Source: JAAFJM01 sp044239605 (lineage in GTDB: Bacteria > Bacteroidota > Bacteroidia > UKL13-3). Taken from it: 64,000 nucleotides of DNA. The translations under genes and the position numbers were made by a program. Shown one piece after another: positions 26,563 to 34,778 of the stretch; the stretch's first letter is position 1, and every line of letters starts with the position of its first letter. A model generated the notes under the pieces. It ran no database searches. It was not told the origin of the DNA and saw only the letters and a list, made by a program, of their open reading frames with translations. Location of the stretch: assembly GCA_044239605.1 (NCBI GenBank), contig JBIIBC010000001.1, positions 248,001 to 312,000 on the forward strand. Direction: 5' to 3'.

Positions 26563-26727
26563 TTAGTGAGATTTTTGCAACCATTCCTCCATTTCAATCA
26601 TAGCTTCCTTGTGAGAAATACCTTCATTATTTTCTGATTGTTTCAAACCTATATTAACAGAGTTTTGAATTTCACTAGGTAACTCATCAAACCAATTATC
26701 TTGTTCTGTTTCTAAAATCGTTTTCAT
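26563..26727 (-). CDS. Orphan addiction-module antitoxin-like protein, 54 aa
   Basis: The minus strand encodes 54 residues: NWFDELPSEIQNSVNIGLKQ followed by GISHKEAMIEMEEWLQ. The pattern (W-x-LP-x-E-x-Q-x-x-x-x-x-GL-x-Q ... G-ISH-x-EAM) resembles small antitoxins of ParE-type toxin-antitoxin pairs in Bacteroidota. No toxin gene lies on either side: a secreted esterase-like gene ends downstream on the other strand and a DUF3592-like gene starts upstream. The family link is pattern-based; a toxin elsewhere is possible. Confidence 0.65.
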   Translation of the reverse strand: MKTILETEQDNWFDELPSEIQNSVNIGLKQSENNEGISHKEAMIEMEEWLQKSH

Positions 26728-26768
26728 AAAAATGCCTTTGTTCCTTCAAATAATTTTTAAATTTGTTC

Positions 26769-27137
26769 ATGTCCAAAATACAAAAACCAATATCCTTATT
26801 ATTTTTACTTAGAAAATATTATGTCTTAATATTTATTTTTGGAATAGTTTGCTTTTGGATTTATGAAATAGGTTACAGGAATTTTAAAAATTACTTTTTA
26901 GCTAACAATTCAATCCCTTGTAAAGCCATCATTATTAATGAAAAAAAATATTATGGTAATAGTCCGGTATCTCAAGAGTTTTCATATTCATATAGTTTTG
27001 AAGTAGAAGGAACTATTTATAAAGGCAACTCTAATGAATCAACGTATAAATTAGGAGATACCATTCTAATAGAATATGTAAGTTTTTATCCAAATTTCAA
27101 CAGGCCAAAGCCAGAACAAAACTCTACTTTTTATTAA
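26769..27137 (+). CDS. Small membrane protein, DUF3592-like
   Basis: From the ATG at 26769 the protein is 122 residues (an alternative TTG lies two codons earlier). A hydrophobic helix spans about 18-33, followed by a beta-rich domain with YSFEVEGTIYKGNS and GDTILIEYVSFYPNFNRP, the layout of DUF3592-type proteins where the end reads YDPxxP. Function is unknown. Its last 14 bp overlap the convergent ABC exporter gene. Confidence 0.72.
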   Translation: MSKIQKPISLLFLLRKYYVLIFIFGIVCFWIYEIGYRNFKNYFLANNSIPCKAIIINEKKYYGNSPVSQEFSYSYSFEVEGTIYKGNSNESTYKLGDTILIEYVSFYPNFNRPKPEQNSTFY

Positions 27138-28878
27138 ACTGTGTTTCGTAAAGGCTGGTATAAAAACCGTCTTTTATTTGCAGTAAACTTTCGTGGGTGC
27201 CGCGTTCTTTTATTTCGCCTTTATCTAATACCAAAATTTCGTTTGCTTTTTGAATGGTTGAAAGCCTGTGTGCAATTACAATACTGGTGCGGCCTTCCAT
27301 CATTTTAGCAATGGCATACTGAATAATATCTTCTGTTTCTTGGTCAATGCTAGAGGTTGCTTCATCTAATACCAAAACTGTTGGATTAACTACCATGGCT
27401 CTAACAAACGAGATCAATTGCCTTTGTCCCATACTTAAAGTTAAACCACGTTCCTGCACCGATTGATTATAACCATTTGGCAACCTACTGATAAACTCAT
27501 GCGCACCTAACAATTTAGAAGTAGCAATTACTTGCTCCATGGTTATTTCTTTGTTGTAAAGCGTTATATTATCATAAATAGAACCGCTGAATAAAAATAC
27601 ATCTTGCAACACTACCGCGATATGTTTGCGTAAAGTATCTGTTTGGTATTGTTTCAGTTCTATGCCATCTACTAAAATTTGTCCTTTTTGGTAATCGTAA
27701 AATCTGCTTAACAAATTAATGATTGATGATTTTCCAGCTCCTGTTGCTCCAACTAAAGCCATGTTTTTACCTTTAGTTAAGTTAAACGAAATATCTTTTA
27801 AAACATAATCTTCATCAATATAAGCGAAGCCTACATTTTTAAATTCAATTTCGCTTTTTAGTGTTTCAAATGGAATATTTCCGGTTGGTTCAATATAAGT
27901 TTCGTCATCCACCAAAGCAAAAATACGTTTACTAGCCACCATGCCCATTTGCAAAGTATTGAACTTATCTGCTATTTGTCGGATTGGCCTAAAAATCATA
28001 GATATGTACATAATAAACGCTACAATAACACCCGCAGATGCTTGTCCGTTAATAGTTTCTTTAGCTCCATACCAAACCACTAAACCAATGGCAATACTAG
28101 AAATAATTTCTACAATTGGAAAAAAAACAGAATAAGCAAAAACACCTCTAATATTTGCATCTCGGTGCTCTTTGTTAATGGCTTTAAATTTTTCAAACTC
28201 TTCATCTTGTTTGTTAAAAATTTGAACTATTTGCATGCCAATTAAATGTTCTTGAACAAAGGTATTAAGTTCTGAAACTTTATTTCGCACTTGCTCAAAC
28301 GAAACCCTAACATTTTCCTTGAACCAATAAGCTGCCAATAAAAGTATTGGCAAAACTGATAAACTCATTAGTGTTAGTTTCCAACTGGCAAAAAACATCA
28401 ACCCGAGAATAAAAATTATTTGGAGCAAATCGCCCATGATACTAATAAAGCCTTCACTAAATACTTCGGTAATGGTTTCAATATCGCTAATGCAGCGAGT
28501 AACCAAGGTTCCAACAGGTGTATTATCAAAGAACTTTAAACGCAGTTTACTTAAATGAGAAAATACTTTTGCTCTTAAATCTTTAATAATTAATTGCCCC
28601 AAAAGGGCACCTAAATAACTTGATAACAAATGAAAAACAGTTGATAAAATGAGCATACCAAATACAATGGCAGAGAATAAATAAATGTTTTTAAAATCGC
28701 CTTTAGGGATAAAATTATCAATGATGTATTGAATAATATATGGCCTAATGGTAGATAATAGCGCAAAAAGAATGGTAAATAAAAAGGTAAACCAAAACAA
28801 TTTAGCATGAGGACCCGATAACTTAAAAAGTCGTTTTAAAATATTGCTTTCAAACGCGCTTGGTTTACTTTTTTGCAT
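27124..28878 (-). CDS. ABC exporter (MsbA/MdlB-type, TM-NBD fusion)
   Basis: A 584-residue protein with six transmembrane helices in the first ~320 residues and an ATPase domain. Walker A is GATGAGKS, the signature is LSMGQRQ (instead of LSGGQ), Walker B is VLVLDEATSSID, and the H-loop is IAHRLST. It is probably a homodimeric or heterodimeric lipid or drug exporter. It is 16 bp downstream of gpsA on the same strand, following def-gpsA. The degenerate signature occurs in many MdlB-like exporters. Confidence 0.92.
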   Translation of the reverse strand: MQKSKPSAFESNILKRLFKLSGPHAKLFWFTFLFTILFALLSTIRPYIIQYIIDNFIPKGDFKNIYLFSAIVFGMLILSTVFHLLSSYLGALLGQLIIKDLRAKVFSHLSKLRLKFFDNTPVGTLVTRCISDIETITEVFSEGFISIMGDLLQIIFILGLMFFASWKLTLMSLSVLPILLLAAYWFKENVRVSFEQVRNKVSELNTFVQEHLIGMQIVQIFNKQDEEFEKFKAINKEHRDANIRGVFAYSVFFPIVEIISSIAIGLVVWYGAKETINGQASAGVIVAFIMYISMIFRPIRQIADKFNTLQMGMVASKRIFALVDDETYIEPTGNIPFETLKSEIEFKNVGFAYIDEDYVLKDISFNLTKGKNMALVGATGAGKSSIINLLSRFYDYQKGQILVDGIELKQYQTDTLRKHIAVVLQDVFLFSGSIYDNITLYNKEITMEQVIATSKLLGAHEFISRLPNGYNQSVQERGLTLSMGQRQLISFVRAMVVNPTVLVLDEATSSIDQETEDIIQYAIAKMMEGRTSIVIAHRLSTIQKANEILVLDKGEIKERGTHESLLQIKDGFYTSLYETQFNKK

Positions 28879-28894
28879 TTAGTTTTATAAAATT

Positions 28895-29920
28895 CTATAC
28901 TAATTTTTCGCTTAGTTTTTCTATTTCAAATTTTGCTGGCAGGTTGCGGTAAATAATATTATACATGGCATCCATAATAGGCATTTTTATGTTCATGGTT
29001 TGGTTCAATTCATAAACCGTTTTAGTGGCATAATAGCCTTCGGCAATCATTTTCATTTCTAATTGTGCCGATTTAACTGAATAACCTTTGCCAATCATGT
29101 TTCCAAAAGTACGGTTACGACTGTGTTGCGAATAGCCTGTTACCAATAAATCGCCAAGGTAAGCTGAGTGGTTGATTTTTCTATCAGCATCGGTAATGGT
29201 GCGCAAAAAGCGTTTCATTTCTCTAATGGCATTGCTCATTAATACTGCTTGGAAATTATCGCCATAACCCAAGCCATGACACATTCCTGCGGCAACTGCA
29301 TAAATATTTTTTAGAACAGCACCATATTCGGTTCCACGTACATCTTTCGAAATTACGGTTCTTATATTTTTATTGGCAACCATACCTGCAAAATGCCTTG
29401 CCATAGTTTGGTTTGAGCTAGCAATAGTTAAGTATGATAATTTTTCTGAAGCTACTTCCTCGGCATGACAAGGACCTGAAATAACCACAATTTGGTCTTC
29501 AGAAATTTGAAAGTCGTTTACAAAAAAATCGCCTACAATTTGTTTGGTATGAGGCACCAATCCTTTTACTGCCGATACAATGGTTTTACCTTTTAAATCA
29601 TCAGCGGTAATGCCTTCTAAACTATTTAACAAAAATGCAGAAGGAATAGCAATTACCAATAAATCGCTGGTTTTAATTATTTCTTTTAAATTACTACTCA
29701 CCTCAATTGATTGAGGATGAATTTCAACTGTACTTAAATAATCAGGATTGTAGTGCTTTTCTCTAATAAAATTTGCTTTCTCTTCAGAACGAACCCACCA
29801 TTGCAACTTATTTAAAGTTGGTTCAGGTAATTCCTTATGCTCAATAAGCATTTTTACAATAGCAGTAGCCCAACTTCCACCGCCAATTACAGCTACATTT
29901 TTAGGTAAATTTTGTTCCAT
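28895..29920 (-). CDS. gpsA: Glycerol-3-phosphate dehydrogenase [NAD(P)+]
   Basis: A 341-residue protein with an N-terminal Rossmann motif (VAVIGGGSWATAIV), a conserved SGPCHAEEV, KNIYAVAAGMCHGLGYG (active-site lysine region) and AYLGDLLVTGYSQHSRNRTFG. It reduces dihydroxyacetone phosphate to sn-glycerol-3-phosphate for phospholipid synthesis. It lies 11 bp after def and 16 bp before the ABC exporter, likely one operon. Confidence 0.96.
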   Translation of the reverse strand: MEQNLPKNVAVIGGGSWATAIVKMLIEHKELPEPTLNKLQWWVRSEEKANFIREKHYNPDYLSTVEIHPQSIEVSSNLKEIIKTSDLLVIAIPSAFLLNSLEGITADDLKGKTIVSAVKGLVPHTKQIVGDFFVNDFQISEDQIVVISGPCHAEEVASEKLSYLTIASSNQTMARHFAGMVANKNIRTVISKDVRGTEYGAVLKNIYAVAAGMCHGLGYGDNFQAVLMSNAIREMKRFLRTITDADRKINHSAYLGDLLVTGYSQHSRNRTFGNMIGKGYSVKSAQLEMKMIAEGYYATKTVYELNQTMNIKMPIMDAMYNIIYRNLPAKFEIEKLSEKLV

Positions 29921-29931
29921 TAATTATCAAT

Positions 29932-30483
29932 TTATTTTTTAGGAATACGCATTCTGTATTTAGTATTTGCACCACCTTTGCTAATATTTACTAGTTTATT
30001 TTTCAATAAACGTTTTTTCAGTGGACTTAAATAATCAACAAATAATTTTCCTTTTACATGGTCGTACTCATGTTGAATAACTCGTGCTGCAATGCCATCA
30101 AATTCTTCTTCGTGCCATTCAAAATTTTCATCTTGGTATTTAATGGCAATATCGCTCCAACGGTACACATCTTCTCTAATATGTGGAATGCTCAGGCAGC
30201 CTTCTTCAAAAGCCCACTCTTCGCCCCATTCTTCAATAATTTCAGCATTAATAAACACACGTTTTAAATCAGGATAATCCTCATCTTCAAAACCCGATGT
30301 ATCAACTATAAAAAGGTTGATGGCTTTACCTACTTGAGGAGCAGCTAAACCAACGCCTTGCGCACTATACATGGTTTCCCACATATTGGCTACTAAGTCT
30401 TTTAATCCTTCATAATCGGCCGAAATATTATCGCCTACTTTACGTAATACGGTATCTCCGTAAGCTACTATTGGTAATATCAT
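29932..30483 (-). CDS. def: Peptide deformylase
   Basis: A 183-residue metalloenzyme with the three PDF motifs GVGLAAPQVG, EEGCLSIP and QHEYDHVKG. It removes the formyl group from nascent proteins. Length is typical. It leads the def-gpsA-ABC block; its upstream region is a hairpin array rather than an obvious promoter. Confidence 0.97.
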   Translation of the reverse strand: MILPIVAYGDTVLRKVGDNISADYEGLKDLVANMWETMYSAQGVGLAAPQVGKAINLFIVDTSGFEDEDYPDLKRVFINAEIIEEWGEEWAFEEGCLSIPHIREDVYRWSDIAIKYQDENFEWHEEEFDGIAARVIQHEYDHVKGKLFVDYLSPLKKRLLKNKLVNISKGGANTKYRMRIPKK

Positions 30484-30868
30484 TTATATAAACTCGAAAT
30501 GCGAAATGCCAAATTCGAAGTAAAAACTTCTGTTTTGGAATCTCTATTTATTATTATTTTTCATTTTTTTGCTTCCGGTGACTAAAGTTACCGGCAATTG
30601 AATCAAGGGCAATTAATTCAATGGAAATTATTGTTTTTATTGGCTAAAGCCAATTTATTATCATTATTACTTTTTTCGGCAATTAAATCAATGGCACCTA
30701 TTATTATTTATTGGCTAAAGCCAAATTGGTTAATTATTACTTTTTTCTCGTTGACTAAAGTCAACGGCAATTGATTATCCGCAATTATTATTTTTTATTG
30801 GCTAAAGCTAATTAATTTTCATTTTAAACTTTTTACTTACTCCGCATTCAACACTTCGCACTCCGCAT
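30484..30868. repeat. Array of five hairpins with constant TAAA loop (REP-like)
   Basis: Five small inverted repeats share a TAAA loop: 30575-30594 (CCGGTGAC/GTTACCGG), 30639-30654 (ATTGGC/GCCAAT), 30711-30724 (TTGGC/GCCAA), 30749-30766 (CGTTGAC/GTCAACG) and 30798-30811 (TTGGC/GCTAA). Stem sequences differ but mostly remain complementary. Between them lie repeats of ATTATTTTTTATTGGC-like and GGCAATTGAATC-like text. Both edges hold GCGAAATGCGAAATGCC-type words. The array fills the 385 bp def-ruvX gap; no gene is present. Confidence 0.9.
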
Positions 30869-31279
30869 TTACAAAGTGGTCATATAAGTTTGCAATATTA
30901 AAACTGCGCTCACTTGATCAACATTTTCTTTGTTTTCTCTGTCTTTCTTCTTCAAACCCATTTCGGTTAAACTACGCCTGGCTATTACCGAAGTAAAACG
31001 TTCATCAGCTCGTTCAATTTTAATATTTGGAAAAGTTTTACTAAGCAAAGATATAAATTTTTCGATATGTGGCGTGGCATCGGTATCATCGCCATTATGG
31101 CGAGTAGGTTTGCCCACTACAAAACTGCCAACTTCTTCTTTAGCTATATAATCTTTTAAGTATTGAATTACATCTTTGCTATGCACAGTGCCAAGCGAAC
31201 TGGCAATAATTTGCAAAGGGTCGGATACTGCTAAACCAACTCTTTTTGTTCCGTAATCTATTGCTAATAATCTTGGCAT
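30869..31279 (-). CDS. ruvX: Holliday junction resolvase RuvX/YqgF
   Basis: A 136-residue RNase H-fold protein starting MPRLLAIDYGTKRVGLAVSD (first catalytic Asp region), with VVGKPTRHNGDDTD and ERADERFTSVIA. The family is annotated as Holliday junction resolvase and also acts in 16S rRNA 5' end processing. It is monocistronic, with a -7 box upstream at 31313-31320. Confidence 0.94.
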   Translation of the reverse strand: MPRLLAIDYGTKRVGLAVSDPLQIIASSLGTVHSKDVIQYLKDYIAKEEVGSFVVGKPTRHNGDDTDATPHIEKFISLLSKTFPNIKIERADERFTSVIARRSLTEMGLKKKDRENKENVDQVSAVLILQTYMTTL

Positions 31280-31312
31280 GTTGTTTTGATTTTCAAAAAT
31301 AATTTGTTAATT

Positions 31313-31320
31313 CAAAGGTA
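31313..31320 (-). promoter_or_regulatory. -7 promoter box TACCTTTG for ruvX
   Basis: An exact TAnnTTTG match on the minus strand, 34 bp upstream of the ruvX ATG. No -33 element at standard spacing. Confidence 0.45.
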
Positions 31321-31450
31321 TTTGTTAACAAGGAAGATTCCTTCGGAATGACTGTTTGTTTTGCAATTATTATTATTAATGGTTTACTGAAATAATAATG
31401 AATTGAACAAAAAAATCTCTATTAACCTATCAACTCAATTAACTATTTTC

Positions 31451-32968
31451 CTAGTGTTTAAAATGACGAATACCTGTAAAATACATAGCTATTTTATGTT
31501 GGTTACAGTATTGAACCGAAGCATCATCTTTTACTGATCCACCTGGCTGAATAACTGTTTTTATTCCTTCATTTCCAGCTATTTCTACACAATCAGGAAA
31601 CGGAAAAAATGCATCGCTGCTCATAACCGAATTATTTAAATCAAATTCAAAGGCATTGGCTTTGCCAATGGCTTGTTTTAAAGCATCCACTCTCGAAGTT
31701 TGTCCGCATCCAATTCCTAATAACTGCTTATTTTTGGCCAAAACAACTGTATTTGATTTGGCATGTTTTACAATTTTATCAGCAAACAACAAGTCAGCAA
31801 TTACATTACTATCAGCACCTTGCTCGGTAACCAAAGTTAAGTTATCTGCTGTTAAAATAACACTGTCTTTATCTTGCTCTAAATGACCATTTAACACCGT
31901 ACGCATGGTTTTACCTTTTGGTAAAGTGCCTTTTTTCTCTAGTATAATTCTATTTTTTTTACTTTTTAAAATTTGCAATGCAGCTTCATCGTAACTTGGA
32001 GCAATTAATACCTCCAAGAAAATTTTATCCATAGCAGTAGCAGTTTCTACATCAATATTTCTGTTAGCCACAATAACACCTCCAAAAGCCGAAACTGGAT
32101 CGCCAGCTAGAGCATCGGCCCAAGCTTGAGCAATGGTTGTTCTGCTTGCTAATCCACATGGATTGTTATGTTTAATTACAGCCACAGTTGGTTCTTCAAA
32201 ATCTTCAATTAAATGTGTTGCCGCATCTACATCAAGTAAGTTGTTATAAGACAGTTCTTTACCATGAAATTGAGTAAACATGCCATTTAAATCGCCATAA
32301 AAAACACCTTGCTGATGAGGATTTTCTCCATAACGCAATACTTGTGCAGGCATTGTGCTTAAAGCCGCAAACTGAGTTTGATTGAAATAATTTTGAATAA
32401 TGGTATCGTAAGCAGCGGTAGTGGCAAATGCTTTTGCTGCATACATTCTGCGTTGTTCAATGCTGGTGCTGCCATTTTGAGTTAATAAAGTTTCAGCCAA
32501 AACCGCATAATCGTTTTTATTACAAATAATGCAGGTATCATTATGGTTTTTTGCACCAGCTCTTATTAACGAAACACCACCAATATCAATTTTCTCAATA
32601 ATTTTACTTTCATCGTTAGTACTAGCTAAAGTCTCTTCAAATGGGTATAAATCAACTACTACCAAATCAAAATACGGCATATTAAACTCAGCCATTTCTT
32701 TTTGGTCTTGCTCATTGGCTCTGCGTGCTAAAATTCCACCAAACACTTTTGGATGTAAAGTTTTAACCCTTCCACCTAAAATACTTGGGTAATCAGTTAA
32801 ATCTTCTACTTTATTTACTTTAATACCTAATTGCTCAATATAATCTTGAGTACCGCCAGTACTGTAAATATTAACACCTAATTGGTTTAAGGCTTTTGCT
32901 AAAACATCTAAACCATCTTTGTAAAAAACTGAAATTAAAGCATTTTGCATGCTGCGAGGTTGATTCAT
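31451..32968 (-). CDS. purH: Bifunctional AICAR formyltransferase/IMP cyclohydrolase
   Basis: A 505-residue protein. The N-terminal cyclohydrolase domain has YSTGGTQDYI and ILGGRVKTLHPKVFGGILARR; the C-terminal transformylase domain has AVIKHNNPCGLA, PVSAFGGVIVANR and SDAFFPFPDCVE. It carries out the last two steps of IMP synthesis. It is a single gene with a -7 box (32998-33005) 30 bp upstream of the ATG. Confidence 0.97.
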   Translation of the reverse strand: MNQPRSMQNALISVFYKDGLDVLAKALNQLGVNIYSTGGTQDYIEQLGIKVNKVEDLTDYPSILGGRVKTLHPKVFGGILARRANEQDQKEMAEFNMPYFDLVVVDLYPFEETLASTNDESKIIEKIDIGGVSLIRAGAKNHNDTCIICNKNDYAVLAETLLTQNGSTSIEQRRMYAAKAFATTAAYDTIIQNYFNQTQFAALSTMPAQVLRYGENPHQQGVFYGDLNGMFTQFHGKELSYNNLLDVDAATHLIEDFEEPTVAVIKHNNPCGLASRTTIAQAWADALAGDPVSAFGGVIVANRNIDVETATAMDKIFLEVLIAPSYDEAALQILKSKKNRIILEKKGTLPKGKTMRTVLNGHLEQDKDSVILTADNLTLVTEQGADSNVIADLLFADKIVKHAKSNTVVLAKNKQLLGIGCGQTSRVDALKQAIGKANAFEFDLNNSVMSSDAFFPFPDCVEIAGNEGIKTVIQPGGSVKDDASVQYCNQHKIAMYFTGIRHFKH

Positions 32969-32997
32969 AAAAAATATTTGCTTTTAAAAACGAGCCG

Positions 32998-33005
32998 CAA
33001 AAGTA
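32998..33005 (-). promoter_or_regulatory. -7 promoter box TACTTTTG for purH
   Basis: An exact TAnnTTTG match on the minus strand, 30 bp from the start codon. No purine-type riboswitch structure was noticed. Confidence 0.5.
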
Positions 33006-33139
33006 ATATTAACGATTTACATATTTTAGAAAATACCTATTTTAAAAATTAAATTTCTTTTACTTTATACAATTAGATTCAAAATTTGATAAGAAATTTA
33101 GTACTAAATAAAATTTTGATTAAATAGCAAAGTAATTTC

Positions 33140-33652
33140 ATGAATTTAGGTCGAGATTTAAAAATGGGTCAAATAATAAATATAAATTTTATTAACAGTA
33201 AAAAGCTGTTAGTTTTTGCAGGTTTGATGTCAGTTGCATTTGTAATTAACAAATGTAATTTACTGTTGGTTTGGAGTAATTCAGAAGTAAACTTTGATTA
33301 TTATTACAATCTATCATTCATAATAATTTGTATTCAATTTATACTTTTCCCGTTAATTGGATTACTTTATGATAAAAAGTATTTTCAGTTATTTGGCATT
33401 ATTGGCATTCAGTTTCATATTATTAATTTTTGGGATAATATGATGGGATCAAACTGTATAAATAACGCAACAAGTATTACTAAATATTTACTGATAGGTA
33501 TAAACTCAATGAGTATAGTTTTGTGTTTGATTTTCCTTTTTAAATCAAAAATAGGATTCAATAAATCGTTAATTTTTGGTTTAGTAACAATCAGTAGTTT
33601 AGTATTGTCTGTTCCGATATTGTTAAATATAGTCTTAAAAATTGCTAATTAA
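33140..33652 (+). CDS. Multi-pass membrane protein, unknown function
   Basis: A 170-residue protein with about five hydrophobic helices; an ATG at 33164 is an alternative start. I do not recognise a family. It is followed 4 bp after its stop by another membrane protein of similar size (33657-34154), suggesting a two-gene unit. Both are low in conserved motifs and lie between purH and a kinase remnant, so this looks like an accessory insertion. Confidence 0.65.
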   Translation: MNLGRDLKMGQIININFINSKKLLVFAGLMSVAFVINKCNLLLVWSNSEVNFDYYYNLSFIIICIQFILFPLIGLLYDKKYFQLFGIIGIQFHIINFWDNMMGSNCINNATSITKYLLIGINSMSIVLCLIFLFKSKIGFNKSLIFGLVTISSLVLSVPILLNIVLKIAN

Positions 33653-33656
33653 ATCA

Positions 33657-34154
33657 ATGATTTTAAAAAAAACACACGCATGGTTTGAATATTTTGTGGT
33701 AGGATTATTTAGCTTATTAGTTCAAATAATATTGAATTATTTTATTAATAAAGTAGGGGGATTAACTTATTTGGCAAATTTCAATCAATGTATTGAAGCA
33801 ATAGGTATTACTTTTTGTTTAACAATTTTTGGTTTAATTGTATTATCACTTAGAATTTTAACCAAACAAATATTTATAATTCCGTTTCTTATTCAACTTC
33901 CTTTATTTTATTTCTATAATTTTTTTTGGTACACCTCCTTTCTTGGAAGTTATAAAAGCTATTATCTGCCATTAAATGGCCAAGAAACACAACAAGCTAA
34001 ACTATTATTGTTTGTAATGTTTTGGGTAATGCTGCTTTGTTTATGGATTGGAATGAAAAAAATAATTTTCATTGATTATAAAAAAATGATTGTTACTTTT
34101 CTCCTAATCTTGTTTTTATTCGACCCTGTTTTAAAATTTATATTTAACTTTTAA
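33657..34154 (+). CDS. Multi-pass membrane protein, unknown function
   Basis: From the ATG at 33657 the protein is 165 residues with about four helices. A TTG at 33642 would overlap the previous gene. Tyr/Phe-rich loops (PLFYFYNFFWYTSFLGSYKS) lie mid-protein. No family is recognised. It probably shares a transcript with the preceding membrane protein. Confidence 0.65.
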   Translation: MILKKTHAWFEYFVVGLFSLLVQIILNYFINKVGGLTYLANFNQCIEAIGITFCLTIFGLIVLSLRILTKQIFIIPFLIQLPLFYFYNFFWYTSFLGSYKSYYLPLNGQETQQAKLLLFVMFWVMLLCLWIGMKKIIFIDYKKMIVTFLLILFLFDPVLKFIFNF

Positions 34155-34365
34155 AAGTTGACTGCATTGGAAATTTTTAACAAACGTAAGGGTAAGTCAT
34201 AAATAAATTAACCGTAACGTGTTAGGTTTATTAATCTGTTATTACAACAAGTAGATTAGAAAATACTATGAAAGTGAGGTTAAATATCAATTTTCTTAAA
34301 CACAAAAATTGATCAATTATGAAAGCAAATAGTAAACAGTAAGTTTACTATTCGCTATAAAAAAA

Positions 34366-34689
34366 TTATATACTAAAGTTAGAAAGTTTTTTAAACTCAG
34401 CTATACGTGCATTTAACTCAGCTTCACTTAAATCAACCAATCTTTCAGTTCCAAAACGTTCTACGCAGAAACTAGCCATTGCTGAACCATAAATTACAGC
34501 ATTTTTCATGTTGTCAAAACTTAAATCGCCTGTTTTAGCCAAATAGCCAATAAAACCACCGGCAAAAGTATCGCCTGCACCAGTTGGGTCAAATACTTCC
34601 TCTAAAGGCAATGCAGGTGCATAAAACATGTCTTTACCATGAAATAACAATGCACCATGTTCACCTTTTTTAATAATTAAATACTTAGG
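34366..34689 (-). pseudogene. PfkB-family sugar kinase remnant (C-terminal third)
   Basis: On the minus strand the frame from about 34689 reads PKYLIIKKGEHGALLFHG, then VFDPTGAGDTFAGGFIGYLA, the second PfkB signature with its catalytic aspartate. The N-terminal ~200 residues expected for a ribokinase-like enzyme are missing. Upstream the frame runs into the neighbouring gene's terminator. The only start codon is a TTG within that terminator. The fragment is therefore a truncated gene and cannot form the substrate-binding lid. The C-terminus itself looks undamaged, suggesting a fairly recent deletion or rearrangement. Confidence 0.8.
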
Positions 34690-34724
34690 CAGAACAAATA
34701 TTGTGGTTTTATATTTAATAAAAC

Positions 34725-34760
34725 AAAAAAAAGCAGACAAATTAATTTGTCTGCTTTTTT
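34725..34760 (-). terminator. Strong bidirectional terminator after the LruC gene
   Basis: A perfect 22 bp palindrome at 34733-34754 with arms GCAGACAAATT/AATTTGTCTGC, flanked by an A-tract and a T-tract, 25 bp past the stop codon at 34779. Confidence 0.92.
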
Positions 34761-34778
34761 GTTTTCGATTTTCATTTA

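Noticed and set aside
30484..30868. Possible CRISPR array
   Set aside because: Hairpins are unevenly spaced and differ in stem sequence, spacers are not unique inserts between identical repeats, and no cas genes are near. REP-like fits better.
34366..34740. Intact small kinase gene
   Set aside because: It would start with a TTG inside a strong terminator, and the N-terminal substrate-binding half is missing. Treated as a remnant.
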